12,026 nucleotides of DNA from Gammaproteobacteria bacterium (GCA_003231795.1 QIJI01000196.1:1-12026); one strand, 5' to 3'. Positions 1 to 7,225 are shown, counted from the first letter of the stretch. Translations and numbers: made by a program. The notes: generated by a model not told the origin, from the letters alone.

Positions 1-2154
1 ACTACCAAGATTCGTTAGCGCTTCACCGATTGCAATGCGTCCCGATGCCGGAGCATCGAGCAGGGCCAGCGGTGTTCTTTCGCCCATACTCATCGCTTCC
101 CCGGTATAGCCTTTGAAATCGCTCAGCGTAACCGAGGCATTGGCAAGGGGTACCTGCCACGGGCCGACCATTTGATCGCGCGATACCAGGCCACCTACCG
201 AGCGGTCACCAATACTGACCAGGAAAGTCTTGTCCGCCACGGTCGGAAGATGCAAAACCCGGTAAAGCGCATCCCGAAGTTCAACCTGATCACGGTTAAA
301 CGGTGCTTGTGACGTCTCCACACGGGTGACATTGCGATGCACTTTGGGGGGGTTCCCAAGCAAAACCTCGAGCGGCAAATCAACCGGGATATTGCCGAAA
401 TGCGGATCGCTGACCTGGAGTTGCGGCGCTTCGGTAGCCTTGCCTAAAACCGCGTAAATACAGCGTTCTCTGGCGCAAATAGCAATGAAATCCTGCAGCC
501 GCTCATCGTTGATTGCGAGCACATAACGTTCCTGGCTTTCGTTACACCAGATCTCCATCGGCGACATGCCCGGTTCATCGTTGGGAATCTTGCGCAAATC
601 CAGCCTGGCACCGCGCCCGGCATCATTCACCAGTTCCGGTAACGCATTCGATAGCCCACCCGCGCCCACATCGTGTATCGATAAAATCGGATTATCAGCA
701 GCCTGTGCAAAACAACGATCTATGACTTCCTGCACCCGACGTTGCATTTCCGGGTTTCCTCGCTGCACCGATGCGAAATCCAGGTTTTCATGGCTGCTGC
801 CGCTGGCCATGGATGACGCAGCGCTGCCACCCAGCCCGATCAGCATGGCGGGACCACCAAGCACAATAATATTTGCCCCTGGAGGAATATCCTGTTTGTC
901 GATATGTTCGCGGTGAATTGCACCGACCCCACCGGCGACCATAATGGGCTTGTGGTATCCCCGCACCTCAGAGCCTTCGGCCGAATCGACCCGCTGTTCA
1001 AAGCTGCGGAAATATCCACAGGTGTTGGGTCGACCGAATTCATTATTGAAAGACGCCGCACCGATTGGGCCTTCGATCATGATTTGCAAGGCCGATGCAA
1101 TACGGTCGGGTTTGCCGAAATCGCGTTCCCAGGGTTGCTCGAAATCGGGAATGCGTAAATTGGAAACCGAAAAACCACATAAGCCGGCCTTGGGTTTAGA
1201 GCCGGTACCGGTCGCACCTTCGTCCCTGATTTCGCCACCAGAGCCTGTTGCAGCACCAGGGAAAGGAGATATTGCGGTGGGATGATTGTGGGTTTCGACC
1301 TTCATCAAAATATCGATATCGCCTTCACGATACTCGTAACTCGCGGTTTGCGACGAGGGTGCCAGCCGGCGCGCACTAAATCCGGCTATCACGGCCGAAT
1401 TATCGTGATAGGCAGACAACACCCCCTTGCTATGCATTTCGTGCGTATTGCGGATCATGTTGAACAGCGAACGTTCCTGATCCACACCATCGATAGTCCA
1501 ACTGGCATTGAAAATCTTATGCCGGCAATGCTCGGAATTCGCCTGCGCAAACATCATCAACTCGACATCGCTCGGATTACGACCCAGCTCGTGGTAAGCA
1601 CTATCGAGATAATCGATTTCATCGTCAGACAAGGCCAGGCCCAGTTCAAGGTTGGCCTGTGCCAACGCACCACGACCCAGACCACGATTGTCAATTTCGA
1701 CCACCGAACGGGGCTGCTGGGCGTCAAACAACGCAGCGCAGTCTTCGACCTGACTGAAAACCGCTTCGATCATCCGGTCATGCAATAAATCCACCGGTAC
1801 TGCATCCCGGGTATCTATCCGGTAAACGATACCGCGCTCGATTCGTTGAATTTGGGTCAAACCACAGTGATGAGCAATGTCAGTCGCTTTACTGGCCCAG
1901 GGTGAAATAGTGCCAGGCCGGGGGATTGCGTAAAAAACCTGACCCTCGATATGCCGGGATTGCTCTGCCGGACCATAACTCAGCAACGTGTTTAAAATAT
2001 TTGTTTCATCGTCGTCGAGCGCTCCCGCGAGATCGACAAGGTGAATATAACTCGCGTCAAGCCCGTTAACCGAAAGGCCGGACCCGGTCAGTTGTTGCAG
2101 TAATTTGTTTCGTCTGAATTCCGATAAAGCCGGGCTACCGGGGAGGCATAGCAT
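1..2154 (-). CDS. purL: Phosphoribosylformylglycinamidine synthase, N-terminal 718 codons (3' end beyond window)
   Basis: This enzyme makes FGAM from FGAR, glutamine and ATP in the cytoplasm, the fourth step of de novo purine synthesis. I translated the minus strand from 2154 to 1 and found one unbroken frame. The start MLCLPGSPALSEF matches the family N-terminus, and an in-frame TGA lies 9 bases upstream, so ATG 2154 is the first possible start. Visible motifs are RPGTISPWASKATDIA in the PurS-like N-terminal domain, QANSEHCRHKIFNA in the linker (about residues 204-217), VETHNHPTAISP (286-297), GSGGEIRDEG (304-313), GLGGSAASS (440-448), SIHDVGAGG (492-500) and GDRSVGGLVSRDQMVGPWQ (649-667). 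Single-chain gammaproteobacterial PurL is about 1,300 residues, so the second half of the synthase and the C-terminal glutaminase domain lie outside the window. I saw no PurR-type operator upstream. Identification is very secure. Confidence 0.98.
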   Translation of the reverse strand, partial: MLCLPGSPALSEFRRNKLLQQLTGSGLSVNGLDASYIHLVDLAGALDDDETNILNTLLSYGPAEQSRHIEGQVFYAIPRPGTISPWASKATDIAHHCGLTQIQRIERGIVYRIDTRDAVPVDLLHDRMIEAVFSQVEDCAALFDAQQPRSVVEIDNRGLGRGALAQANLELGLALSDDEIDYLDSAYHELGRNPSDVELMMFAQANSEHCRHKIFNASWTIDGVDQERSLFNMIRNTHEMHSKGVLSAYHDNSAVIAGFSARRLAPSSQTASYEYREGDIDILMKVETHNHPTAISPFPGAATGSGGEIRDEGATGTGSKPKAGLCGFSVSNLRIPDFEQPWERDFGKPDRIASALQIMIEGPIGAASFNNEFGRPNTCGYFRSFEQRVDSAEGSEVRGYHKPIMVAGGVGAIHREHIDKQDIPPGANIIVLGGPAMLIGLGGSAASSMASGSSHENLDFASVQRGNPEMQRRVQEVIDRCFAQAADNPILSIHDVGAGGLSNALPELVNDAGRGARLDLRKIPNDEPGMSPMEIWCNESQERYVLAINDERLQDFIAICARERCIYAVLGKATEAPQLQVSDPHFGNIPVDLPLEVLLGNPPKVHRNVTRVETSQAPFNRDQVELRDALYRVLHLPTVADKTFLVSIGDRSVGGLVSRDQMVGPWQVPLANASVTLSDFKGYTGEAMSMGERTPLALLDAPASGRIAIGEALTNLGS

Positions 2155-2434
2155 ATAATTTCAGGCCACAGCTTGGACAGGGAAAAGGTGCGCAAATGAT
2201 AACGGAAAACTCGGGACGCTCCAACAGCAGACGCCAATCTGACTGCATTATTTTCTACTACCGCCGGGAGCCAGTGGCATTGCACCGGAATCGGACTGCT
2301 GAACGAAACGTATGCAGGTTTGACGGCAGTTCCGCCAGACCGGGGAAGCCAGATTCTGGATCAGTGCCGGGATAATTAATTTGTGGCCTGATAGTATTGG
2401 TTGCTTTAGTCAAAGACACAACCGGGACGGTATT
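2155..2434. other. Intergenic region between divergent purL and the 2435 gene
   Basis: This 280-base stretch must hold the promoters of purL (leftward) and of the gene at 2435 (rightward). I could not assign clear -35 and -10 boxes to either. Two overlapping rightward frames stay open for about 50-60 codons (one from ATG 2196 to TAA 2375, one from about 2205 to 2380). Neither resembles a family I know, and only one could be real. I see no RNA gene here. Confidence 0.4.
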
Positions 2435-2731
2435 ATGTACATACAAATCAGAGCAGATGGCAATATATCATTGGAGGATAGCGACAACATGCGGGCTTTT
2501 TCAATTGTCGAGGAACGCAAAGACACCGCTCACGACAGCCTTGCCAGCATTGGCGAAGCGGCAGAAGATAACCACTACTGGCTCGACGCAAACGCAGTAG
2601 TCGATCTGTCTGGACGTAAAAACGACCTCGATTGGGTCAATCAATTTTGGGACATGCTTGCCAAATCCGAACCTTACGGTTATTCGGACATGGCAGGTCA
2701 ACGGGTCAAAGCCCACATCGAGCAGTCCTGA
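2435..2731 (+). CDS. Conserved-looking hypothetical protein, 98 aa
   Basis: I do not recognise a named domain. The ATG at 2435 is chosen because a GGGACGG purine stretch lies a few bases upstream; the frame could extend to a TTG at 2381, but those added residues look non-coding. The product begins MYIQIRADGNISLED, is acidic, and has no signal peptide or membrane segment, so it is probably cytosolic. The middle (EAAEDNHYWLDANAVVDLSG) and the aromatic C-terminal stretch (DWVNQFWDMLAKSEPYGYSD) look like the conserved core of a small folded protein. It ends 88 bases before the higB start and is separated from it by the higBA control region, so it is probably transcribed on its own. Function unknown. 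Confidence 0.65.
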   Translation: MYIQIRADGNISLEDSDNMRAFSIVEERKDTAHDSLASIGEAAEDNHYWLDANAVVDLSGRKNDLDWVNQFWDMLAKSEPYGYSDMAGQRVKAHIEQS

Positions 2732-2783
2732 GTGAAATTCAATTCACTATCGGTCCTATCTGCGCCGGAATGATAAATTCATC

Positions 2784-2812
2784 TTGATTTAGTCCCATTT
2801 TGGGACTAGGTT
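2784..2812 (+). promoter_or_regulatory. Candidate higBA promoter with embedded operator palindrome
   Basis: A perfect inverted repeat TAGTCCCA-TTT-TGGGACTA spans 2790-2808. It is preceded immediately by TTGATT (2784-2789), a possible -35. A weak -10-like TAGGTT starts at 2807, 17 bases after the -35. The palindrome would thus fill the promoter spacer, a usual place for an autorepressor site. HigA antitoxins bind palindromes in their own promoters. That this is the HigA site is inference from position and symmetry. Confidence 0.6.
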
Positions 2813-2819
2813 TTCCAGC

Positions 2820-3122
2820 ATGCGAATCATCGCCCTGTCCACCCTGAAAGTATTTTGGGGAAATCACCCGGAATTCGATGATGCGAAGGAACAAACCCTG
2901 GCATGGTACCGGTTTGCATTAAAAGTCGATTGGTCCGGGCCTAATGAGGTAAAAAGGGACTTTGGCAATGCCAGCGTCGTTAAAGATGGCCGAGTGGTAT
3001 TCAACATAGCCGGTAACAAATATCGGCTGGTAGTTTGGATTAATTATGCATATCGAATTGTTTATATTCGATTTATTGGCACCCGTAAGCAATACGACAA
3101 GATTGTCGCACAAACGATTTAG
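2820..3122 (+). CDS. higB: HigB-family toxin, ribosome-dependent mRNA interferase
   Basis: HigB toxins of this family (PF09907, RelE-like fold) cleave mRNA on translating ribosomes and arrest growth until neutralised by HigA. The 100-residue length is typical. The diagnostic C-terminal pattern is present: NASVVKDGRVVFNIAGNKYR, then VVWINYAYRIVYIRFIGT and YDKIVAQTI. The toxin gene comes first, which is the usual order for higBA but opposite to most toxin-antitoxin pairs. Only a weak AGG (2808-2810) precedes the ATG, and if the proposed promoter is right the message would be nearly leaderless. The antitoxin gene starts 14 bases downstream. Toxin activity is inferred from family; no truncation is seen. 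Confidence 0.93.
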   Translation: MRIIALSTLKVFWGNHPEFDDAKEQTLAWYRFALKVDWSGPNEVKRDFGNASVVKDGRVVFNIAGNKYRLVVWINYAYRIVYIRFIGTRKQYDKIVAQTI

Positions 3123-3136
3123 CTGGAGAGTTAACT

Positions 3137-3517
3137 ATGGATATCAATCCTGTTAAGACAAGAGCCGATTATGGAGCGGCGCTAAAAGAAATCGAAACGC
3201 TGATGCGGGCCGAATCCGGTTCAGCCGACGGCGACAAACTGGATGTCATGGTGACTCTGATTGAAGCCTATGAAAACAGGCATTATTCGCTGGATCTGCC
3301 GGATCCGGTAGAGACCATAAAGTTTGAGATGGAGCGCAAAGGTCTTACTGTCAAAGATCTGCAACCAATGATTGGACAAAGTAACCGGGTATATGAAGTG
3401 CTCAATCGAAAGCGCTCGCTAACACTGAATATGATTAGAAAATTGCATGATACCCTGGGTATACCAGCCGAATCATTAATAAAAACGTCACAACCCCGAC
3501 ACAAGCCCCTGATTTGA
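3137..3517 (+). CDS. higA: HigA-family antitoxin, helix-turn-helix
   Basis: This 126-residue protein is the partner of the upstream toxin. It resembles the COG5499 type of HigA: an N-terminal acidic helical part (ADYGAALKEIETLM, then GDKLDVMVTLIEAYE) and a C-terminal helix-turn-helix (about residues 62-116) with VKDLQPMIGQSNRVYEVLN and SLTLNMIRKLHDTLGIPAE. It should bind HigB and repress the operon by binding the palindrome at 2790-2808. A good ribosome binding site, GGAGAG, lies at the usual distance before the ATG, in contrast to the weak site of higB; this would favour antitoxin supply. It is followed by a 101-base gap to the tmRNA with no visible terminator. Confidence 0.93.
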   Translation: MDINPVKTRADYGAALKEIETLMRAESGSADGDKLDVMVTLIEAYENRHYSLDLPDPVETIKFEMERKGLTVKDLQPMIGQSNRVYEVLNRKRSLTLNMIRKLHDTLGIPAESLIKTSQPRHKPLI

Positions 3518-3602
3518 AAAAATATTCTACCCGCAATGAACCTGCGACAAATATAGATATTCTCCTCGGATCAAATTTTATCCACAAAATACGATATTGA
3601 GA

Positions 3603-3608
3603 TATAAT
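3603..3608 (+). promoter_or_regulatory. -10 box of the ssrA promoter (TATAAT)
   Basis: A consensus TATAAT stands 10 bases before the mature 5' GGGG of the tmRNA. A poor -35 candidate, TTATCC (3578-3583), is 19 bases upstream. The region around it is AT-rich, as expected for a strong constitutive RNA promoter. Confidence 0.65.
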
Positions 3609-3618
3609 CCATTCACCT

Positions 3619-4007
3619 GGGGACGACTTGGCTTCGACGTGGGTCGCGAAACCTGAGGTGCATGCCGAGAATGTAGGGAAACTCGTAAACTCTCCTGCAA
3701 ATTATAGTTGCTAACGATAACAACTACGCTCTCGCCGCTTAATAACCGGTAGATTGCTGTCGGACTGGAGCCGTGTCTATGCGTCCAGGTTCTTTATGCC
3801 CTCGGGTATGCGGAACATTCCGGCATCGCTCTCATAGAATCGTGATGGATGCTCGTTCGGGGTTGAAGCACTAAACAAGTACCGAAATCGCTGCTGGTTT
3901 TCCTGGTCCGACGGGTAGCCAACCGTTAAATTAAAGTTCGGAATAAGCATGTAGAGCCGATGGCAGAGGGCTTGCGGACGCGGGTTCGATTCCCGCCGTC
4001 TCCACCA
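3619..4007 (+). ncRNA. ssrA: Transfer-messenger RNA (tmRNA)
   Basis: tmRNA with SmpB rescues ribosomes stalled on broken mRNAs and adds a degradation tag. This is the one-piece form, 389 nt. The 5' end GGGGACG pairs with CGTCTCC before the discriminator A and the encoded CCA, and the third pair is G-U, the alanine identity element read by alanyl-tRNA synthetase. The 5' part has the typical TTCGACG and GCATGCCGAG stretches. The T arm GGGTTCGATTCCC is present at 3982-3994. The reading frame for the tag begins at 3710. Between tag and tRNA-like end the sequence has room for the usual pseudoknots, including the familiar GGGGTTGAAGCACTAAA. The 3' ends of such genes are common integration sites for islands, which fits the accessory DNA that follows, although no integrase is seen. 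Confidence 0.97.
3710..3742 (+). other. tmRNA tag-peptide reading frame, ANDNNYALAA
   Basis: The resume codon GCT (3710-3712) follows the conserved upstream context TTATAGTT. The frame reads ANDNNYALAA and stops at TAA (3740-3742), with a further in-frame TAA right after it. The E. coli tag is ANDENYALAA, so only the fourth residue differs. The C-terminal ALAA is the part recognised by ClpXP and similar proteases. Confidence 0.95.
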
Positions 4008-4049
4008 GACAACAAAAGGCCACCCTTGCGGTGGCTTTTTGTTGTCTGG
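4005..4049 (+). terminator. Intrinsic terminator of ssrA
   Basis: A 20-bp stem (4005-4024 with 4030-4049, one G-U pair) encloses the loop CTTGC. Its top is GC-rich (GGCCACC with GGTGGCT) followed by five T. The left arm begins at the encoded CCA of the tmRNA, so stem formation and 3' maturation of the tmRNA overlap. The symmetric A-rich and T-rich sides would let it act in both directions. Confidence 0.85.
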
Positions 4050-4111
4050 CGGGACGTTGTGGATGAGTACCGCGTTCGGGTGCGACAAAATCGTCGGGAG
4101 TGATTTTGGAC

Positions 4112-4141
4112 ATTCTCGTAATACGTCAGTATTTCGAGAAT
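4112..4141. repeat. 13-bp inverted repeat with 4-base loop downstream of ssrA
   Basis: ATTCTCGTAATAC (4112-4124) pairs with GTATTTCGAGAAT (4129-4141) with a single mismatch, around the loop GTCA. No T-run follows, so it is not a standard terminator. The surrounding 4050-4317 stretch has no gene that I can support. The hairpin could be a leftover of a mobile element end; this is a guess. Confidence 0.5.
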
Positions 4142-4317
4142 GGGCCGCAGGCCGAGGCCCAGGGATGGGCCGAGCATTCCCGCCGAACCTTCATCAATAT
4201 CCTGGTAGGTTCCTTGGTCGTTCCAGAAGATACCTATACGCCCACCAGTCGGTAAAAGGGACGGAAGTTTTTTTGAAACAATCGTGAATAACCACCGGCC
4301 GATCCCTCCAGCACCAC

Positions 4318-4566
4318 TTATTGTGCTTCGCGCTGAAAGCGCATGATCTCCTCATCAGAGCATTTGCCCATGATTTTCCTGTCCGCTACATGGCAGGACA
4401 TATTGCTCATCAGGTCGGTTCGAACTTCCAGTGGCCCGAAATTTCGGGTCGCACTCATCCTGTCCTGCGCAACCGGTTCGGCAAAACGCATCAATGCCAG
4501 GCCCGACCCGGCCAGGGCAGCAATCGCGATGCCGAGGCCCACGATCAGGTTAATCCGATTTTTCAC
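4318..4566 (-). CDS. Small single-span membrane protein, 82 aa, unknown function
   Basis: I chose the GTG at 4566 because AAAGGAG (4578-4572) stands 5 bases before it; an ATG at 4599 would add 11 polar residues but has no such site. From the GTG the product begins MKNRINLIVGLGIAIAALAG, a short positive N-terminus followed by one hydrophobic segment (about residues 5-27), which suggests a signal anchor with the rest in the periplasm. The outer part has two cysteines (58 and 69, in SNMSCHV and MGKCSD) that could form a disulfide, and a charged C-terminus. I recognise no family. The opposite strand is also open over the same span, but it lacks the ribosome binding site and the membrane-protein pattern. 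Confidence 0.55.
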   Translation of the reverse strand: MKNRINLIVGLGIAIAALAGSGLALMRFAEPVAQDRMSATRNFGPLEVRTDLMSNMSCHVADRKIMGKCSDEEIMRFQREAQ

Positions 4567-4706
4567 CCAGGCTCCTTTCGATCGATTCGATCGGTTCATT
4601 AAGCAGTAAACACATGGTTTCCACTCGAAGTATAAACCGGACAGGCAACCTTATCATGCGGTAATTTTCGTCTCCGCGAAAGGTGGTTCGCCTCCGACCA
4701 TAATAT

Positions 4707-4747
4707 CTTTATCCCCGGCTCCTCCTTTTCAACGGAGAGGGATAAAG
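4707..4747. repeat. Inverted repeat CTTTATCCC / GGGATAAAG
   Basis: A 9-bp perfect inverted repeat (4707-4715 and 4739-4747) encloses a second, smaller one (CTCC / GGAG). It ends six bases before the REP-like element at 4753. The 4603-5001 stretch otherwise holds the REP copy, a transposase remnant and the leader of the 5002 gene. Confidence 0.4.
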
Positions 4748-4752
4748 GTCAC

Positions 4753-4811
4753 AAAACCGGGACGGATTTATTTTACGAAAAACCAGGACTGCCATCCTAA
4801 ATAGATCTGTC
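4753..4811. repeat. REP-like palindromic element, copy A (right end missing)
   Basis: These 59 bases match 7226-7284 with one difference. The left arm AAAACCGGGAC is complete. The element stops after AGATCTGTC, where copies B and C continue CCGGTTTTT, so copy A has lost the outer half of its right arm. The sequence just after the break is a transposase C-terminal remnant. Confidence 0.85.
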
Positions 4812-4812
4812 A

Positions 4813-4950
4813 ATGGCAAACGCCTACCGTTCAGGCGCATACACGATGCGGGAAATCAGCAGACACTGTGCCGCTCTACTGTGTGCTGTGCCGCTGTGTG
4901 TGCCAGGGTTAAATCGAACTGATTCAACCAGGAGAGTTCGACCTGCCTAA
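4813..4950 (+). pseudogene. C-terminal remnant of a REP-associated (Y1-type) transposase
   Basis: The frame from 4813 begins MANAYRSGAYTMREISRH. This resembles the C-terminal helix-turn-helix tail of REP-associated tyrosine transposases, where an AYRSGxYTMxEI stretch is followed by a conserved HYSTVSR helix. Here the helix does not continue in frame; a piece resembling it (STV) appears in another frame a few codons on, so the remnant also carries a frameshift or small deletion. There is no catalytic domain. It joins directly to REP-like copy A, and REP sequences are the substrates of such enzymes. The assignment rests on a short motif remembered from the family. Confidence 0.5.
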
Positions 4951-5001
4951 ATTAATGGAATTGTGTTAGTTTATTTTAGATTTTAAAAAGAAAGAAAGCC
5001 A

Positions 5002-6636
5002 ATGAAAAGAATAATAGCCCTGCTGCTCTATACCCTTTCCACGCTCTTTACCGTTGCACTGGCAACAGCCCACATTGACAACATCGTAAAAAACGCAAGC
5101 ATCGATATTTCGAAATACGAGCAGCAAGCGCAAGGCTTAACGGTCGACCGAAAAAGCAGTATCAAGCGATTAATCAAACTGATTAAATTATCGCAGGCCC
5201 GTTTGTCAGGCTCCAGCAATCAAAGCCAGGCCTCATGGCAAGAGACCAACCAGCGCTACCTGGTACTGCTGAAACATCTCGACAATCTCGTCGCCGAAAA
5301 TCCGGTTCAGGCTGACACTCAATCAGAATCGGCGGCTAAAACCAGCAGTAGCGCCAATTCGGCCTCAAGCCAAACTCAAACAGTACAACCCCTGGTTTCC
5401 GGGCAACGGGTTCGAGTCAAAAAACTGGCCAGGGATATGGATAACTTGACCAGTAGTATTACTTCAGTTGGCCCATCTTTCCTGCAAGACAAACAACAGA
5501 TTGCGGCCCTGACAAAAAAGTTCAATCAATTTAAATCGGCTCTGGCTCGTTATCCACAACTGGATGACCCCGATGTACAATTGGCGCAACAAGCTTTTGT
5601 CAAAATGCAACAACGATTGTCCGCTGAGCACCAGCGTGCCCAATCACAATTGAAGACGCTAGGCGATGTGCAGCAACGCCTGGCAGCCATCGATAAGCTT
5701 AGCCAGGAATATCCTGTGCCGAAACCCATGAAGACACCGTTCACAGCGAAAGCCGCGAAGCTATGGATGGAAGCTGCCAGTCAGGCCAGAACCGTCGCCG
5801 AACGCCAATATCCACAATTAATTGAGATCACTGAACTTGCCTGGTTGCCCAATAATCCCGGCACACCGCAAACAGGTGCGCCATACGATTCACAGGATGT
5901 CGGTTACCTGACGCAAGGCGCTAGCGCGCGGTTCGCAGCAGTGCAGGAAAATTATCAGATCATGCTACAGACTTTGAAACTTCAATTTGATAACATCAAA
6001 AAGGATGTTTTATCACGTTGGCAAGTCGATCCGAAGGGGGAAGATAGCTATCAATTCACGGGTACGGGAAATCAAGAACAAGCCTTCGAGCTCTACGATA
6101 ACAGTATCGCAATCGCTAACTCATCGATTTATCTGCAACAGACTTTGGGCAAGGATGACCCTGCCGCCGCCAAATTAGTCAACCTGCTTCAACAAGCCAA
6201 AGAACAATTCGCAAACAATCGCAGGATAGCCATTCAGAATGGTCGCCTGCCCGAGCCACAATCTACAGACTCTGCATTGCTGGCGATCGCCAAAAGCATA
6301 CTCGAAAAGCCTGAGTACAAATTCGGCGAATTCGGCCCCATTGTGCTAACCACAAAAGCAGTGGTAACGCGAGAGAAAAAGAGTAGCAACTTAAAAATTG
6401 ATGATGCCGAGATCACGCTCAGTGGCGACCTTAAACTCAGTGGGACGGAAACCACCTGGACCTATAAATGGCAAGAGTTTAAGTTTGCCTCGCCGCTAAA
6501 AGACGAGGACGGAGGCTGGCGCGTCTGGTGGATAGTCGCGAAAAATTTTTCCTCCGGGGGCAACAAGACACCGCTGAATCGATGGATATCGGGTGAGGTC
6601 ACCCAGGGCCATCCCATTCTCGAAGAGAATTTTTAA
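5002..6636 (+). CDS. Predicted periplasmic helical protein, 544 aa, unknown function
   Basis: I do not recognise the family. Residues 1-23 form a signal peptide (basic MKR, hydrophobic core, cleavage site ATA before H24). Residues 24-100 are helical and basic. Residues about 101-130 are a Ser/Gln/Thr-rich linker. Residues about 135-240 are Gln- and Lys-rich with coiled-coil character (KQQIAALTKKFNQFKSAL, then QQRLSAEHQRAQSQLKTL). Residues 245-430 are helical. The last 100 residues look like a beta domain, with the aromatic TTWTYKWQEFKFASPL and WRVWWIVAKNF. I find no cysteine. The start has only a weak AAAGAAAG purine stretch before it, but the signal peptide supports it. The stop codon overlaps the stop of the IS91 fragment on the other strand, so an insertion may have trimmed the original C-terminus. 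Confidence 0.85.
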   Translation: MKRIIALLLYTLSTLFTVALATAHIDNIVKNASIDISKYEQQAQGLTVDRKSSIKRLIKLIKLSQARLSGSSNQSQASWQETNQRYLVLLKHLDNLVAENPVQADTQSESAAKTSSSANSASSQTQTVQPLVSGQRVRVKKLARDMDNLTSSITSVGPSFLQDKQQIAALTKKFNQFKSALARYPQLDDPDVQLAQQAFVKMQQRLSAEHQRAQSQLKTLGDVQQRLAAIDKLSQEYPVPKPMKTPFTAKAAKLWMEAASQARTVAERQYPQLIEITELAWLPNNPGTPQTGAPYDSQDVGYLTQGASARFAAVQENYQIMLQTLKLQFDNIKKDVLSRWQVDPKGEDSYQFTGTGNQEQAFELYDNSIAIANSSIYLQQTLGKDDPAAAKLVNLLQQAKEQFANNRRIAIQNGRLPEPQSTDSALLAIAKSILEKPEYKFGEFGPIVLTTKAVVTREKKSSNLKIDDAEITLSGDLKLSGTETTWTYKWQEFKFASPLKDEDGGWRVWWIVAKNFSSGGNKTPLNRWISGEVTQGHPILEENF

Positions 6637-7034
6637 TACAGCTGGAATGGAAAACTGAGCACCCACTGACGTACCGGTTGACGGAGAAATACCTCATCTA
6701 CCAGCAAGGCTGAACTCTCGGCCATGCGGCGCGCACCGCAACTGGGGCAGAAACCGCGACGCTTGCAACTGAACGCGACCAAGCGCTCCTCGTGGCAGGT
6801 TTCGCACCTTACCCGGAGAAATCCGTGTTCAAGCCTGCCACACTTCAGGTAGTCTTCGAATTCCCGCTGCACATAGCCCGGCAGTATCCTGCCTTCCTCG
6901 GCCAACTGCTGTCTGAAAACCGGGTAGTGCTTCGAGACCAACTGATAGAGTAGCGACTTCTCGGGCCGATGGCGCTGATAGCGAAAAGCGCCGGGGTCCG
7001 CAATGGCATTCCTTGCCGCAATGACGGTGGACAT
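6633..7034 (-). pseudogene. IS91-family transposase, N-terminal fragment (133 codons)
   Basis: IS91-type transposases are HUH single-strand enzymes of about 400-500 residues that start with a zinc-binding domain. This fragment has that domain: YQRHRPEKSLLYQLV (19-33), then six cysteines at 65, 77, 80, 90, 96 and 99 within RCETC and AFSCKRRGFCPSCGARRM, then VRQWVLSFPFQL. The frame breaks right after that last motif, where the full protein would go on to its catalytic HUH and tyrosine motifs, so it cannot transpose. The break point is at the end of the 544-residue gene on the other strand. An inverted repeat (GGGCAAAT / ATTTACCC, one mismatch, about 7090-7108) lies upstream and may belong to the element's end. 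Confidence 0.88.
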
Positions 7035-7188
7035 GATTCGCTTCCATGCGATTCAGAGTGAACGTCGAGTCTAGCGCTGGTTGATCAAATGGGCAAATTC
7101 GATTTACCCAATTCCACCCGCGGTATTAAGGACCGCTTCCAGTAGTAAAGAATAGGTGCCTTATGATGACACACGAAACCGCGAGAGC

Positions 7189-7202
7189 CATTTAGTCCGT
7201 GG
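7189..7202. repeat. 14-bp direct repeat, left copy (CATTTAGTCCGTGG)
   Basis: The same 14 bases occur at 10007-10020. With one gapped base the match extends to TCAG here and CAG there. The left copy is 23 bases before REP-like copy B and the right copy is 36 bases after copy C, so the pair encloses the segment between two REP-like elements. Confidence 0.6.
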
Positions 7203-7225
7203 TCAGATTTGGCCAAAACCGGGCC

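Noticed and set aside
513..1788. Several plus-strand open frames of 70-168 codons
   Set aside because: They are antisense to purL, whose translation is unbroken and matches family motifs throughout.
2196..2375. Plus-strand frame of 59 codons starting at ATG 2196
   Set aside because: Arg/Ser-rich with no recognisable motif, overlapping another equally open frame; no evidence to prefer it.
3901..3916. GGTCCGAC inside the tmRNA, resembling the vapBC-flanking repeat
   Set aside because: Only eight bases match and the site is part of tmRNA structure.
3777..4177. Minus-strand open frames antisense to the tmRNA 3' half, including one with GGDGGNRTRVRKPSAIGS
   Set aside because: These are well-known spurious translations of the antisense strand of tRNA-like sequence; the tmRNA on the plus strand explains the conservation.
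4321..4602. Plus-strand open frame of 93 codons opposite the small membrane protein
   Set aside because: It lacks a ribosome binding site and a protein-like pattern; the minus strand has AAAGGAG before a GTG and a clear membrane segment.
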